This document shows, piece after piece, positions 1-10,592 of a stretch of 64,000 nucleotides of DNA; positions within the stretch are counted from its first letter, which is position 1; each line of letters starts with the position of its first letter. This DNA is from Salvia splendens (lineage: Eukaryota; Streptophyta; Magnoliopsida; Lamiales; Lamiaceae). The position numbers were made by a program, and so were the translations under genes. The notes beneath the pieces were generated by a model. That model ran no database searches, was not told the DNA's origin, and saw nothing but the letters and a program-made list of their open reading frames with translations. The stretch is from contig NC_056052.1 of NCBI RefSeq assembly GCF_004379255.2, positions 11,835,708-11,899,707 of the forward strand, read 5' to 3'.

Positions 1-516
1 ACCAAAGCCCAACATTTTACTCACAAAATCAATACGATGCTGAATTCGTAAATCTGTGGAATTTTTATCCTCTCTCTCGACCCCATCCTTTTGGATTCAA
101 ATTTTATATGAGAAATATGTACATGAAACCGCATTCGTACTAAGATAGTTTTAATCAAGCTAAAATAGAGACGTCTGAGATAAAGTTTGGTTTTATGCTC
201 ATGGTTGCTAATGTTTCAGACTAGCTTGCATATCCTATTAGCCTTTCTATCTTGTGTGTATTGGTGATTCTCAGCATTGTGTTCTGATGAGATGTGTTGA
301 ATCCACCAGGATGAGGATATCCTTTGTCCTCATAGGTGTTCCTATGTGATGTGTACAAGGTGACCGATTCATTTGGTACTGATAGAATATTCGTTTTAGA
401 CTTTCATAATGTAGATGAGTCGACAATTTTCTGTACCGAGGATGATCAATTATGTGCTCGAGAAGTGTGGATTGGTTTACATGAATAACCTTAATGCTAA
501 CTTTGCTATGCTGCAG
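1..516. other. upstream region or intron of the GGH-like gene
   Basis: No recognisable GGH exon, repeat or RNA gene. The stretch ends with a pyrimidine-containing acceptor (ctgcag, 511-516) that starts the first visible exon. The expected N-terminal part of the enzyme (signal peptide and THPGDG-type segment) was not found, so the earlier exons lie left of the window or have been lost. Confidence 0.5.
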
Positions 517-3500
517 AAACTGAGTTTGGTTAATGGAGTGATCTTTACAGGAGGCCGGGCCAAAAGAGGTGTTTACATTGAGGTTGTTGAATCAATATTT
601 AAGGTACATGCCATCTCAGTTGTTCATTATTGGTTGCAAGAACATTTCTCCTTTCCAGGAATTTTATGGAAAAGGAGATGGCAGTTGTGGAATATATTTT
701 CACGTTGCTTCAGCTTGTGATGATGTTTTATAACTCACTTGATTTGATGATGTTGAAGTAGGCCAATAGCTTAGAAACCCATTCTTATGATAAAATACAC
801 AGCTTGCCACCTCCATTCTTTTGATTATTATACAATTAAAGAACTCCCGTGTATTTTTATGGATATGTATTGACTTAATTGTTAGGTCGGGGCTCAGCCT
901 GAATAAGTTAACCCAAATTTTCAGAATGGCTGCTATCTTAGAAACCTAGTGATTCTTTAGTTGATGATGTACACTTATTCATATGGATCTGGCTCTTTTT
1001 TCTCCTGTAAATCAAATTTGGTTAAATTCTGGAGACAAAGAAGCATCTGTTGTTCTTGACCGGTTTTCATCTGTCTTGCACAGGAAGTCTTGAGAAAGAA
1101 TGATGCTGGAGACCATTTCCCCTTGCTTGCAATCTGCTTAGGGTTTGAACTGGTGATCAGGATTGTGAGTGAGGTAAGTTTATCAGGAAACACTCGTACA
1201 TATAAACATTTATTGAAGCTTCACGTATATGAAAAATATATTCTGCACTCCTAAGTGAAATCTAAGTGATTTATGATAAAGTTGTAATACTTAAATCCCT
1301 GGCCTTTCCTCTCGTTATTTTGGTAATTTTGCCATTTCCGTCCGTCCCACAATAAGAGTCCTATTTCACTTATACCATAAATGGTAAGTAGGCTCCACAT
1401 TCCATCAACTTATTCCACTCACATTTTATTATAAAACTAATATATATAGGTGGGACACATTCCACTAACTTATTCAATTTTTTTTACATTTCTTAAAAGC
1501 CGTGCCCAAACCAAATAGGACTCCCATTGTGGGACGGATGGAGTATAAAGTAAAAAAATTGTTGATTCAAGAAGATAACACAATTTTTCTTTTAAATTAA
1601 ATAATTTTACAGATCCTGCTTTTCTGTGCCTCCTTTTGAGGCTCATAGGTTTATTTGTTATGAACGTGCTTTGGCTCTGAGCTTTTTTTAGCTGTGCCAT
1701 GTCTTCTAGATTTCTAGTTTACATTCTGGACCTCTCAACCGTTCACTAGTGTAATTAGCTTCAGTTTGTTAACGTGTTTCAGATTTCAATTTTCACTACA
1801 GGATAACATGATCCTCGAGAGATTTAATGCAGTAGATCAATCTTCGACATTGCAATTCGTGGAGAACATAAACATTAATGGAACTGTATTTCATAGGTAA
1901 AAAAAGAACTTGAAATAATTTTTCAGTTTGTTTGAATCATTTCTTTCTATTGCCTTAGAATATTGGAAGAATTGGTGATGGTTTGAGAAATTTCTGACGA
2001 TATGTGGTTCAACTACTAGTATACTACAATATTGAACTCTATGCCTCATGTTAAATCAAATTTTGCGGCAGTACTTCTAACTCCGAGTAAATGAGAGTTT
2101 GCAATCATAGTTTAAGTGCATGGTGCTTAGATGGTTTTATAAAATACTCCCTCCGTTCCATAGTAGTGGAGGCGTTTCTTTTCGGCACGCGATTTAAGAA
2201 AAATTGTGTTAAGTGAGTCAAGTTAAGGAAGAATAAAGTAGAAAAAGGTAGAGAGATGAAGAGAGAGTAAAGTAAGTGAGAAGAAATGTGCTGACTTTTA
2301 CCAAAAAGAGAGACTCCACTACTATGGAACGTACCAAAATGGCAAAATGACTCTACTACTGTGGAACGGAGGGAGTTAATGTATATTGAAGTGTACGTTG
2401 CTTAAATAATTTTATAAGTGATTACATTGTAAAAACCTGATCTTGGTTTCAAGATTGGAAATGATTGGTAAACTAGATCAATATATATACCTTCACATCA
2501 ATTGATTTATCATCTGATAAAAATCTGATAAAAATCAGTTTCCTATTTGCTCATATTAAGAGGTAATTGTTGACTTTAAAACTCTTCGTCTGCATCATAG
2601 TTTGCAAACACATATAAGCATGACTAATCGAGGATCATTCACAGGTTCTCTCCGGCCTTGTTAAAGAAGCTCAGTACAGAATGTCTAGTGATGCAACATC
2701 ATAAGGTAGGCCCCTTTTAGTCTGTTGTTATGATGATAGTTTTGTAACATGAAGTTGTCTTGTTTTAACCAATTACTTGCGCAAAATCTTAAATGGCCAG
2801 CAGCTATGCCTTGTAATCTTCTTCTCATCTTTCTCCATCCCTTTCCTTTTTCTTATCCTGGGCTTCTTTCCTTATTCCATCTTTTTTTTCTTGCTGGAAA
2901 CAAGTAAAAAATGGCATATTCTCTGAATGCAATATTGATGTATAGTGAAGAATCAGAGTTGTTCAAGAGTATCTAGGAAATAGAAGAGTCAAACCTAGTA
3001 TTTGTGAGCTGGATATAGAACTTAATGTTATCAAAACGTGTACTAGCAGCTTCATCTTAAATTTGTGGCTTGAAATCAGTGAATATATATTAACATAATG
3101 TTTTTTCCTAGAGAAAATCTTCTAATCAACTCAAGCTTGCACTAGTTGCTGATTATTTTTTCATTGCCATGAATTAATAATTCATGAGAGTAGTATGTAT
3201 AGTGAAATCTTCTATCCAGCATGTCTGAGATGGTTTTGGACCAGTGATTGTTTTTTGAATCTCTTTTGTTTGTATAACCATTTCAATTAATCTGTGACGC
3301 AGTTCGGGATATCACCCGAAAAATTCCAGAATAACAAGAAATTGTCTAGCTTCTTCAAGATCTTAGCAACTAGTGCAGATGAAGATGGCAAGGTACGTAT
3401 GGAGTACACTTTGTGGTCCATTCTTATACCTCCATATTGTGCTTTTCTTGACATCTGAGCTTCATTTCTGATCAGTTCCAGTTTAATCAATTTCTGTTAG

Positions 3501-4617
3501 GTCTATGTGTCAACAGTGCAGGCACGGAGATATCCAGTGACCGGTGTGCAATTTCACCCAGAGGTATTATCTATTGAATAAATCAAGCTTTTCAACACTA
3601 CTGCATAGACTTTTATATCCTCATTTCAAAGCAAATCACTGCACTTAATTTAGAAGCATGAACTTTCTGAAACCTGAGATTATACAAGGATCAATAGCAT
3701 CTACTGATTCAGCAATTCCTCATTGGAGGGGAGAAGTTTATTTTGACATGAATCATGAATGTGACTTTTATTGACAACATTTTTTCTGAAGGCCCATTTC
3801 AATTTTCTCACCTTTTGCATGATAATTTCAACCTAGAAAATTTGGAAGATATTCATCAATATAGTATTTTGAACATCCTAGGTAAGAGAACTATAGTTCT
3901 TGTCCTTCATTGTCGAGCGGATTTATTCTTTTGCAATCATCTATGTTGTAAGAGTAGCTAAGAAAACACATTTTGCTGTGTGTATTTATTGAAGTGATAA
4001 TGTTTGGTTTGAAATGTCACGTTCCACATATCTGGTCCAGAAAAATGCTTTCGAATGGGGCTTATCAGGGATCCCACACTCGGAAGATGCAATTCAAGTC
4101 TCGCAACAAATTGCTAACTTTCTTGTAAGGTAAAAAAAAATTCAGCCCGACGAAGTATTTTGTCAACGCATACGACATATATGATATCAAAGATGCCAGT
4201 TTTTCTAACATGTTAATTCTGATCAAACCCAATAGATATGATTTAAAAAATGCCAGTTTTTCTAACATGTTAGTTCTGATCAAACCCAATAATAGTTGTT
4301 GATTATGTATGTGTTCATGTTTGCATCAACAAATTGAAAATCTCCCCTATTAATTGTGTCTCCCATTATTTCTCAGGGAGGCCAGAATGTCCTTGAACAG
4401 GCCATCCTACCAGGAAGTTCTTGACAACCTCATATACAATTACACTCCCACTTATTGTGGAAAATCTGGGTATCTCTTTCTACTCTGTATCTATGGACTC
4501 GGTTGATGTGAAATGAATGTACTACTAATAAATAAATAATAAATAAGTAAATAGGTTGGTTGTGATGGTTTGGGATTTTGCAGGCGAGGGTTTGATGAGG
4601 TATATATTTTCAGCTAG
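517..4617 (+). CDS. GGH: gamma-glutamyl hydrolase, 3' part (nine exons; 5' exons not in window)
   Basis: Peptidase C26 (class I glutamine amidotransferase-like fold). It trims polyglutamate tails from folates, in plants mainly in the vacuole. Exons read from AG/GT borders: 517-603, 1084-1173, 1802-1896, 2645-2705, 3303-3392, 3501-3563, 4041-4129, 4377-4469, 4584-4617. Phases agree throughout and give 233 residues plus TAG. The nucleophile Cys is seen in AICLGFEL (exon 2) and the catalytic His-Glu in GVQFHPE (exon 6), followed by KNAFEWG. The family is usually about 340 residues, so roughly 100 N-terminal residues are missing. Bases 1-516 contain no exon I recognise; they are probably intron, or the 5' end is lost. 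An ATG at 415 is open into exon 1, but its residues do not resemble the family. The usually conserved GGWAK motif reads GGRAK here (Trp to Arg). The family call is firm; whether this copy is functional is uncertain. Confidence 0.9.
1333..1545. mobile_element. MITE with CCGTCC-type inverted repeats in GGH intron 2
   Basis: The left end reads ccgtccgtcccacaataaga and the right end, on the other strand, ccatccgtcccacaatggga, followed on both sides by gtcctattt. These ends resemble the CTCCCTCCGTCCC class of plant Tc1/mariner-like MITEs. There is no coding capacity. It lies inside the intron and leaves the splice borders untouched. Confidence 0.75.
2145..2378. mobile_element. MITE with CTCCCTCCGTTCC inverted repeats in GGH intron 3, TA target duplication
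   Basis: The ends are tactccctccgttccatagt and its near-complement at 2357-2378. It is AT-rich inside, about 234 bp. The diverged copy of this intron near 24440-24460 lacks the element and reads through the site with one TA, so that copy acts as an empty site (one extra A apart). Confidence 0.85.
4180..4291. repeat. 56-bp tandem duplication in GGH intron 7
   Basis: The stretch tgccagtttttctaacatgt starts at 4195 and again at 4251, followed both times by ta(a/g)ttctgatcaaacccaata. This is a local duplication inside an intron, with no coding effect. Confidence 0.8.
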
Positions 4618-4896
4618 TAGGCGGCTGGATTGGATACTCAAGCTCCGGATATTATACGTGACGTGTACATATCGCACTGTTAAATCAAGTCCACAACTAT
4701 TTAATACACATTAAAACAATTATATCCTGTAATATTGGACTTTCAAGCTATTTATGTATGTGAAGAAGTACTATTTACATTACATATATGGTAGATCCGA
4801 ATAAATTATTCCTCTAGGAATTGATAACTAAAATGGATGATGGTTTTGTATGGCATCTAGTTATTATAATATCATAATATGGAAAATGCATTCACA

Positions 4897-5165
4897 TGAA
4901 GATGTTCATTGTACTAACTTCCAATTTTTCATTCCGTAAAATCAACAATACGTTTACCATTCATTTGGTCAAAGATTGATTCATACCCTACTACTCGTCC
5001 GTCTTTAGAAGTCTCATTTGAGTTCTTGACATGAAGATATTCATTGTACCAACTTGCAATTTTTTCAATCTGTAAAATCAACAATACGTTGACCATTCAT
5101 TTGGTCAAAGATTGACTCAGACAATATTATTTCCTTTGTCCCCTTAAAGACTCTCATTTGAGTTC
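4897..5165. repeat. about 134-bp direct tandem duplication downstream of GGH
   Basis: Unit 1 (about 4897-5033) and unit 2 (about 5034-5165) share tgaaga(t)(g/a)ttcattgta, aaaatcaacaatacgtt and ccattcatttggtcaaagat in the same order. Each is followed by a copy of tctcatttgagtt. Unit 2 runs into the MITE at 5129-5370, so unit 1 carries only the left tip of that MITE. The flank of the GGH duplicate at 25540 has a single related copy. Confidence 0.75.
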
Positions 5166-5370
5166 GACATGGATTTTAATAAAGGAAAGTGAGTAAGAAA
5201 AGAGAGTGGAATGTGGGGTTTATTTTTATATATTAGTTTTATAATAGAATTAGAGTGGAATAAGTTAGTAGAAAGTGAGTTCCATCTAACATTTATAGTA
5301 AAAGTAGACTCCTAATGGTGAATGGAATAAAATGGTAAACTGATATTCCTAATAGTGGAGGGATGGAGTA
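5129..5370. mobile_element. MITE, CTCCCTCC-type ends
   Basis: The left end is ttcctttgtccccttaaaga; the right end is attcctaatagtggagggat then ggagta. The interior has the usual agtgagtaagaaaagagagt filler of this class. About 240 bp and noncoding. Confidence 0.65.
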
Positions 5371-6608
5371 TAAACTTACCTAACTTTTTGTTGCTTAAAT
5401 TACTTGGATCACGTCCTCCATTATTGTAGCCACGTTTTCAGTCCATTTCTAAAAAAGGAAAAAACAATAAGAAAAAACTTAAAACGATAACGATGGTGAA
5501 AAAAGTTGAGAAGTTGACCACCAAAATGAAATTCAACGCATTTCATCTGTCTAGTTTGATTTAAAATTTTCTATACATAATCAAACGCAAAATCTAAATT
5601 TTGTACAAACATATGCTGACATTTTTTATTGTTATTTTATCATCTACTGATATTTTCTAACGGTCCAAATCATAATTTAGAATTGATGCAATATATAGAG
5701 TTTGCATTTCATCACAACCCTACATCAATAAATATATATTTGTTCATTCACTACAACTATTTTAAGTGCACGGTGGATTGTGTGGATACAAACCAACTAT
5801 TCAGTCTAACATAATTTGAACATGATAGATTTATCACATAATACTCACTCCTATAAATGCTAAGAAGAATTTTATCTAAGATTAAATTAGTTTTTTTTGT
5901 TATTGTTTAGCTACCTATATTATGTACTGTATTTTATAGTTTTAATAAGATATTTGGTAGATAAGATTAAAATTAATATTAATTAAAATTTTATTAACAA
6001 ACTGAAAAAATTAATTAGAATTGATTAGTTTCACTTATTAAAAATATGAATAAATGTAGCATACTTTGGGAATGAAATTAATTAAGGTAATAATATGATT
6101 TATCAAATAATGACAAGTTTAGTTAATTGATTGTGCTTACTTTTATTTATTTATTTAGATAATATAATTAGCATGTTGATTGTGATTTATTAATTCAAGG
6201 TTTGAGAAAAATTAGACCTTTATTGCTTGAAATTTCTAAAATGTAGACTAATCTTTGGTTTTAGGATGAAATTCGGATTCCTAAAACCTAATTAGACCCA
6301 ATCGATCTTTCATCACTGTTTACCCACTACCATTGCATCTGTCTTCTTCTCTTGATTTCTCTATTTCTCTTTTGTAAAGTCTCTGCCGTGGGGTTGGTGT
6401 GGCTTTTCTTCATTCACTTTGTTAAGATCATGATTTTCTGTTGCATGCAACGCGTAGGAGGTGAGCGCATTCTTGCGATGGTAAGGAAGTGCAGCCTTGT
6501 AAGAGTAAATAGGATTTCAATAAGGCACATGTTCACTCCGCGCTGGCGGGCTGAGGTGGAGAGCTGATGTGGCATAAGCGTGAATGTATGAGATTTAAAT
6601 AGGACAAG
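5371..6608. other. AT-rich intergenic spacer with a dispersed repeat
   Basis: No gene recognised. Bases about 5615-5722 are a diverged copy of about 33322-33427, sharing ttattttatcatct, gatattt(t)ctaacggtcca and agtttgcattt. This is a dispersed noncoding repeat with no ends I can define. Bases 6340-6608 could be the end of a copia LTR, because a primer-site-like sequence follows at about 6628. Confidence 0.5.
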
Positions 6609-6651
6609 ACCACCACCTTTCCAAGCATGGTATCACAGCCTGGTTGCCTAA
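6609..6651 (+). repeat. duplicated copia primer-site segment, left copy
   Basis: The segment accacctttccaagcatggt then atcacagcctggttgccta is repeated almost exactly at 7539-7577. The part tggtatcacagcc is one base away from the initiator-Met primer site tggtatcagagcc, so this looks like an LTR/leader junction. The copies now flank a Harbinger insertion. Confidence 0.6.
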
Positions 6652-6867
6652 GAGCATCACCAATGAGAATAGTCCAGCCACAAAATCCTCCTGCCTCATC
6701 ATCAGGACAAGCAACTGGACAAGCAATAGCCCAGCCACAATAAACAAAAATATTAAAAATAAATAATTAACAATCACACAAAATACAGAATTAAATTTAC
6801 GACATATATACGGAAAAATTCAATAATAATATTAAAAATTAAAAAAAGTACATTAATTTAAAAAAAT

Positions 6868-7098
6868 CTAAGGACGTGCAGTCCTCTGCGCCCACAACTC
6901 TTCAATTAAATCCTTTTGGAGTCGAATATGAGCATCCACTTGGCGCATGTCGGCATGTGCCTTGAGGCGGTCGACTTCATCAGCATCGTCATTGGCCCAA
7001 CTAGTCAGTTGTATACCTTCATCTTCGACAATCATGTTGTGTAGGATAATACAGGCGTACATTAAAACAAGTGGTGCGAATATGCTTATGACGTGCAA
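6868..7098 (-). pseudogene. PIF/Harbinger transposase, C-terminal fragment
   Basis: The 76 residues include MYACIILHNMIVED, the hallmark end of the Plant_tran/DDE_4 transposase domain, followed by a tail ending LQKDLIEELWAQ as in plant Harbinger transposases. Full transposases are about 350-450 residues. The N-terminal DDE part is absent and the homology stops at 7098, exactly where unrelated sequence beginning tgttggatattttagtg starts. It cannot be functional. The same family is represented at 33950-34225. Confidence 0.75.
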
Positions 7099-7310
7099 AT
7101 TGTTGGATATTTTAGTGTAATTGGATTAACTTGATTGATCAATATGATCATAATGAGACATCAAATAAGTTGGAAGTGCGGAGTGTACACTTATTTGAAT
7201 TCGTTATGATTAGACGGGGGTTCGGGGGCAGCGCCCCCGAGTAGCGGGGTCCAAGGGGCGGCAGCCCCTGGCTGGGGTCGAGATATAGACATACAGATCG
7301 CGTATATATA
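7099..7310. repeat. possible copia LTR fragment with GC-rich hairpins
   Basis: It starts tgttggatattttagtg, typical of plant copia LTR 5' ends, and contains two perfect GC-rich hairpins: gggggc-agc-gcccccg near 7228 and gggg(c)-ggcag-cccc near 7256. No matching second LTR is in the window, so this is a tentative call. Confidence 0.35.
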
Positions 7311-7538
7311 GTGTTTCAAAAAATAAAAAAAATGTGCTGGCCTATCGCTCGCCGATCGGGAGCCTGCAATGGCGGCCAGCCGATCGGCGAGCGCATCGGC
7401 CAGCGCCCGAGGACCAGCGTGGGCTCGCTGTTTTTCTTACCGATTTGGCGCTCCCCGGCTGTAATGGTTCGGCGAGCGGACTTGCGAGAGCCAGGGATCG
7501 GCTAGCCGGTGGGGTTGCCGCCATTGCGGATGCTCTAA

Positions 7539-7781
7539 ACCACCTTTTCAAGCATGGTATCACAGCCTGGTTGCCTATCAGGTGTTTGATTTTATTCCTC
7601 AAAGAAAATAAATGGTGGAAGTAGTGCCTCTGTATATAAGCTTGTTGGTGACAATTACAATTATTGGAAGTTATGTATGGAAGCTTACCTACAAGGACAT
7701 GATTTGTGGGATCTTATATCCGGTGAAGATGTACTTCCGGAAGATACACCACAAAATGGAGAAGCGAGGAGAAAGTGGAAG
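7539..7781 (+). mobile_element. Ty1/copia fragment: LTR tail, primer site and start of gag
   Basis: LTR-end-like ccttttcaagca is followed by tggtatcacagcc, near-matching the initiator-Met primer site. Then comes a reading frame with YKLVGDNYNYWKL-like residues and AYLQGHDLWDLI, which is typical of copia gag N-termini (gag_pre/UBN2 region). It is cut by the assembly gap at 7782, so the element cannot be followed further. Confidence 0.65.
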
Positions 7782-7881
7782 NNNNNNNNNNNNNNNNNNN
7801 NNNNNNNNNNNNNNNNNNNNNNNNNNNNNNNNNNNNNNNNNNNNNNNNNNNNNNNNNNNNNNNNNNNNNNNNNNNNNNNNN
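7782..7881. other. assembly gap, 100 N
   Basis: Exactly 100 Ns, the customary placeholder for a gap of unknown size. Copia gag lies on the left and the protease region of a Tekay gypsy on the right. The 5' LTR and gag of the Tekay element are not seen, so the gap probably hides several kilobases of repeat. Confidence 0.95.
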
Positions 7882-10548
7882 TGGAGACTTTGACGTAATT
7901 TTAGGAATGGATTAGTTGACCTCGAATTTTGTGACGATTCGTTGTAAGGAGAGACAGATATCTCTACAAGCCCCGGGCAAGGAACCCACCTTATGCTATG
8001 GAATCTCGATGAACCGGCGAACCTCTGTCATTTCCGCGCTCCAAGCTAGTACGATGATGAGGAAAGGACGTTCTGCTTATCTTGTCTATCTACAAGGAGG
8101 GGAGAAAGAAGAAAGGAAAATGGAAGACGTAGCCGTCGTACGGGAATTTCCGGTCGTTTTTCCTGAAGCCTTGCCTGGACCACCGCCAGATCGATAATTG
8201 GAGTTCACTATCGATCTAGCACCAGGGTCGGCACCTGTGTCTAAGACACCATACAGAATGGCGCCTAAGGAGTTAGAAGAACTCAAGATACAACTCCAAG
8301 AGCTTATGGACCTGGGTTTTATTAGTCCCAGTGTTTCACCATGGGGCGCGCCTGTGCTTTTTGTAAAGAAGAAGGACGGATCAATGAGAATGTGTATCGA
8401 TTATCGGGAGCTGAACAAGATGACTCTCAAGAACAAATATCCACTGCCAAGGATAGATGACCTATTCGATCAACTTCGAGGAGCCGGTGTATTCTCGAAG
8501 ATGGACTTAAGGTCCGGATATCATCAGTTGAGAGTCCGACGAGAAGATATACCAAAGACGGCCTTTCGAACGAGATATGGTCACTATGAATTTGTCGTAA
8601 TGCCGTTCGGTTTGACGAATGCACCTGCGGTATTCATGGACTTGATGAACCGAGTGTTTCATCCCTACTTGGATAAGTTTGTCTTGGTGTTCATTGATGA
8701 CGTGCTAGTTTACTCGAAGAATGAGAAGGAGCACGAGGAACATCTGCGAATCACCTTGGAGACCTTGAGGAGCGAGAAGTTGTACGCCAAATTTAGCAAG
8801 TGTGAGTTTTGGCTTAAGGAAGTAAATTTCCTTGGTCACATCGTGTCGAAAGAAGGAATTCGAGTAGATCCCGCTAAGGTTAAGGCGGTGCAACAGAGGA
8901 AAGCATCTTCAACACCAAACGAGATTCGGAGTTTCCTAGGTTTGGCGGGGTACTACCGAAGGTTTATAGAAGGGTTCTCCAAGATAGCGAGGCCCAATTG
9001 GCCACTTTGCTCACCAAAGAAGAAAGCCTGGTCCGCGAGTTTAGTAAGATGCGTTTGGAAGTGGTGAGAGCACCAGAAACAGTGGAAGCGCAAATCGCCA
9101 CTTTAGTTGTTGAACCTGACCTAAGGTTTAGAATTATAGAAGCTCAGCTGAAGGATGCGAAATTTGAGGAAATTCGAGTCGAAGTAAGAACTGGCGAATC
9201 GGGGGATTTTCACGAGGAATCCGACAACGCCCTTACCTTCAAAGGGAGACTTTGCGTACCAAGTGACGAAGAACTCAAAAACGAAGTGATGAGTGAAGCA
9301 CATGAGACCCCTTACACCGCCCACCCAGGAAGTACGAAGATGTATCAAGACTTGAAGAAGTCTTTCTGGTGAAATGGTATGAAGAGGGATATAGCGGCAT
9401 TTGTGGAGCGTTGCTTAGCCTGCCAACAGGTGAAGGCTCTACATCAACGACCTTACGGAAAGTTGCAACCACTAGAAATCCCCGAGTGGAAATGGGAGCA
9501 CATTGCCATGGACTTTGTGACAGCCTTGCCAAAGACGCAAAGAGGGAATACTGCAATATGGGTAGTTACAGACCGACTCACCAAGAGTGCACACTTCATA
9601 CCGATACGCATAACCTATGGATCAAACAAGCTAGCTCAAGTGTATATAAAAGAAATAGTGCGACTGCATGGAGTCCCCGTGACGATCACGTCTGACCGTG
9701 ACCCGAAATTCACATCGAGATTCTAGATCAGCCTACAACGTGAGTTAGGCACTCGACTGAACTTCAGCACCGCTTTTCACCCGCAGACGGGCGGGCAATC
9801 CGAAAGAATGATCCAAACCCTTGAGGATATGTTAAGAGCCGTGGTGTTGGATCGAGGAGGGAGTTGGGAGTCCGCACTCCCATTGATCGAATTCGCCTAC
9901 AACAACAGTTTCCAGGCAACGATAAACATGGCTCCGTACGAAGCCTTGTACGGGAGAAAGTGTAGATCCCCGCTCTACTGGGACGAAGTTGGTGAGAGAA
10001 GGGTACTCGGGCCCGACACAGTCGAAGAAATGGTTAGAATCGTTCGAAAAATTCGTGCGAGGATAAAAGAAGCTCAAGACAGACACAAGTCATACGCGGA
10101 TGTACGACGAACCGACTTACAATTTCAAGCTGGCGACAAGGTTTTTCTCAAAGTATCCCCGTCGAAAGGGATAATGCATTTTGGTGTCAAGGGAAAGTTG
10201 AAACCGCGATTTATTGGACCTTATGAAATCCTCGAAGGAGTAGGTCCTGTTGCTTACCGTTTGGCGCTACCCCCGAGCCTTGGGAACGTGCACAACGTCT
10301 TTCATGTGCCGCAGTTGCGGAAATACGTGTTTGACCCAAAGCACGTGATTCACTACCAAGAAGTCGCGTTGAACCCAGACTTGAGCTACGAGGAGAGACC
10401 CCAAACGATTCTAGACCAAAGGGTCGAGAACGTGAGGAATAGACCAGTTGCGTACGTGAAAGTGCAGTGGAGAAATCACGGGCACGAAAAAGCCACGTGG
10501 GAGCTTGAGGACAAGATGATGGATCTATACCCTGAACTCTTCTCATGA
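7882..10548 (+). pseudogene. Tekay E pol remnant (protease end, RT, integrase, chromodomain-like tail)
   Basis: It lines up with the polyprotein of element D from the end of the protease (LGMD motif) onward. The RT core is present ([29 protein letters not shown]), as are integrase pieces ([39 protein letters not shown]) and the tail KVQWRNHGHEKATWE. Breaks include in-frame stops near 7912 (Trp to TAG), 8195 (Gln to TAA), 9370 (Trp to TGA) and 9724 (Trp to TAG). A deletion near 8996 removes the RNase H region: relative to D, 484 bp are missing between two CCCA tetranucleotides, and the frame shifts. Most stops look like G-to-A or C-to-T changes. It is not functional. Confidence 0.85.
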
Positions 10549-10592
10549 GAGTACCAAATTTCGGGACGAAATTTCTTTTAAGAGTGGTAGGA

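Larger units (their letters stand above)
6652..7535 (-). mobile_element. PIF/Harbinger element, decayed, TSD TAA
   Basis: Terminal inverted repeats are gagcatcaccaatg (6652) and cattgcggatgctc (ending 7535). TAA flanks both ends (6649-6651 and 7536-7538), the target duplication usual for PIF/Harbinger. It contains the 3' end of a transposase gene on the minus strand and a GC-rich palindromic right third. The interior appears rearranged or carries another insertion from about 7099. Confidence 0.75.

Noticed and set aside
3755..3961. 68-residue ORF inside the GGH gene
   Set aside because: It lies wholly in intron 6, between two well-supported exons, with no conserved features.
7342..7624. ORFs of 64-96 residues in the GC-rich right third of the Harbinger element
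   Set aside because: Palindromic GC-rich DNA opens frames on both strands; none resembles a known protein.
7612..7898. ORFs running across the N block
   Set aside because: Unknown residues over the gap join copia gag to Tekay sequence; these are not real proteins.
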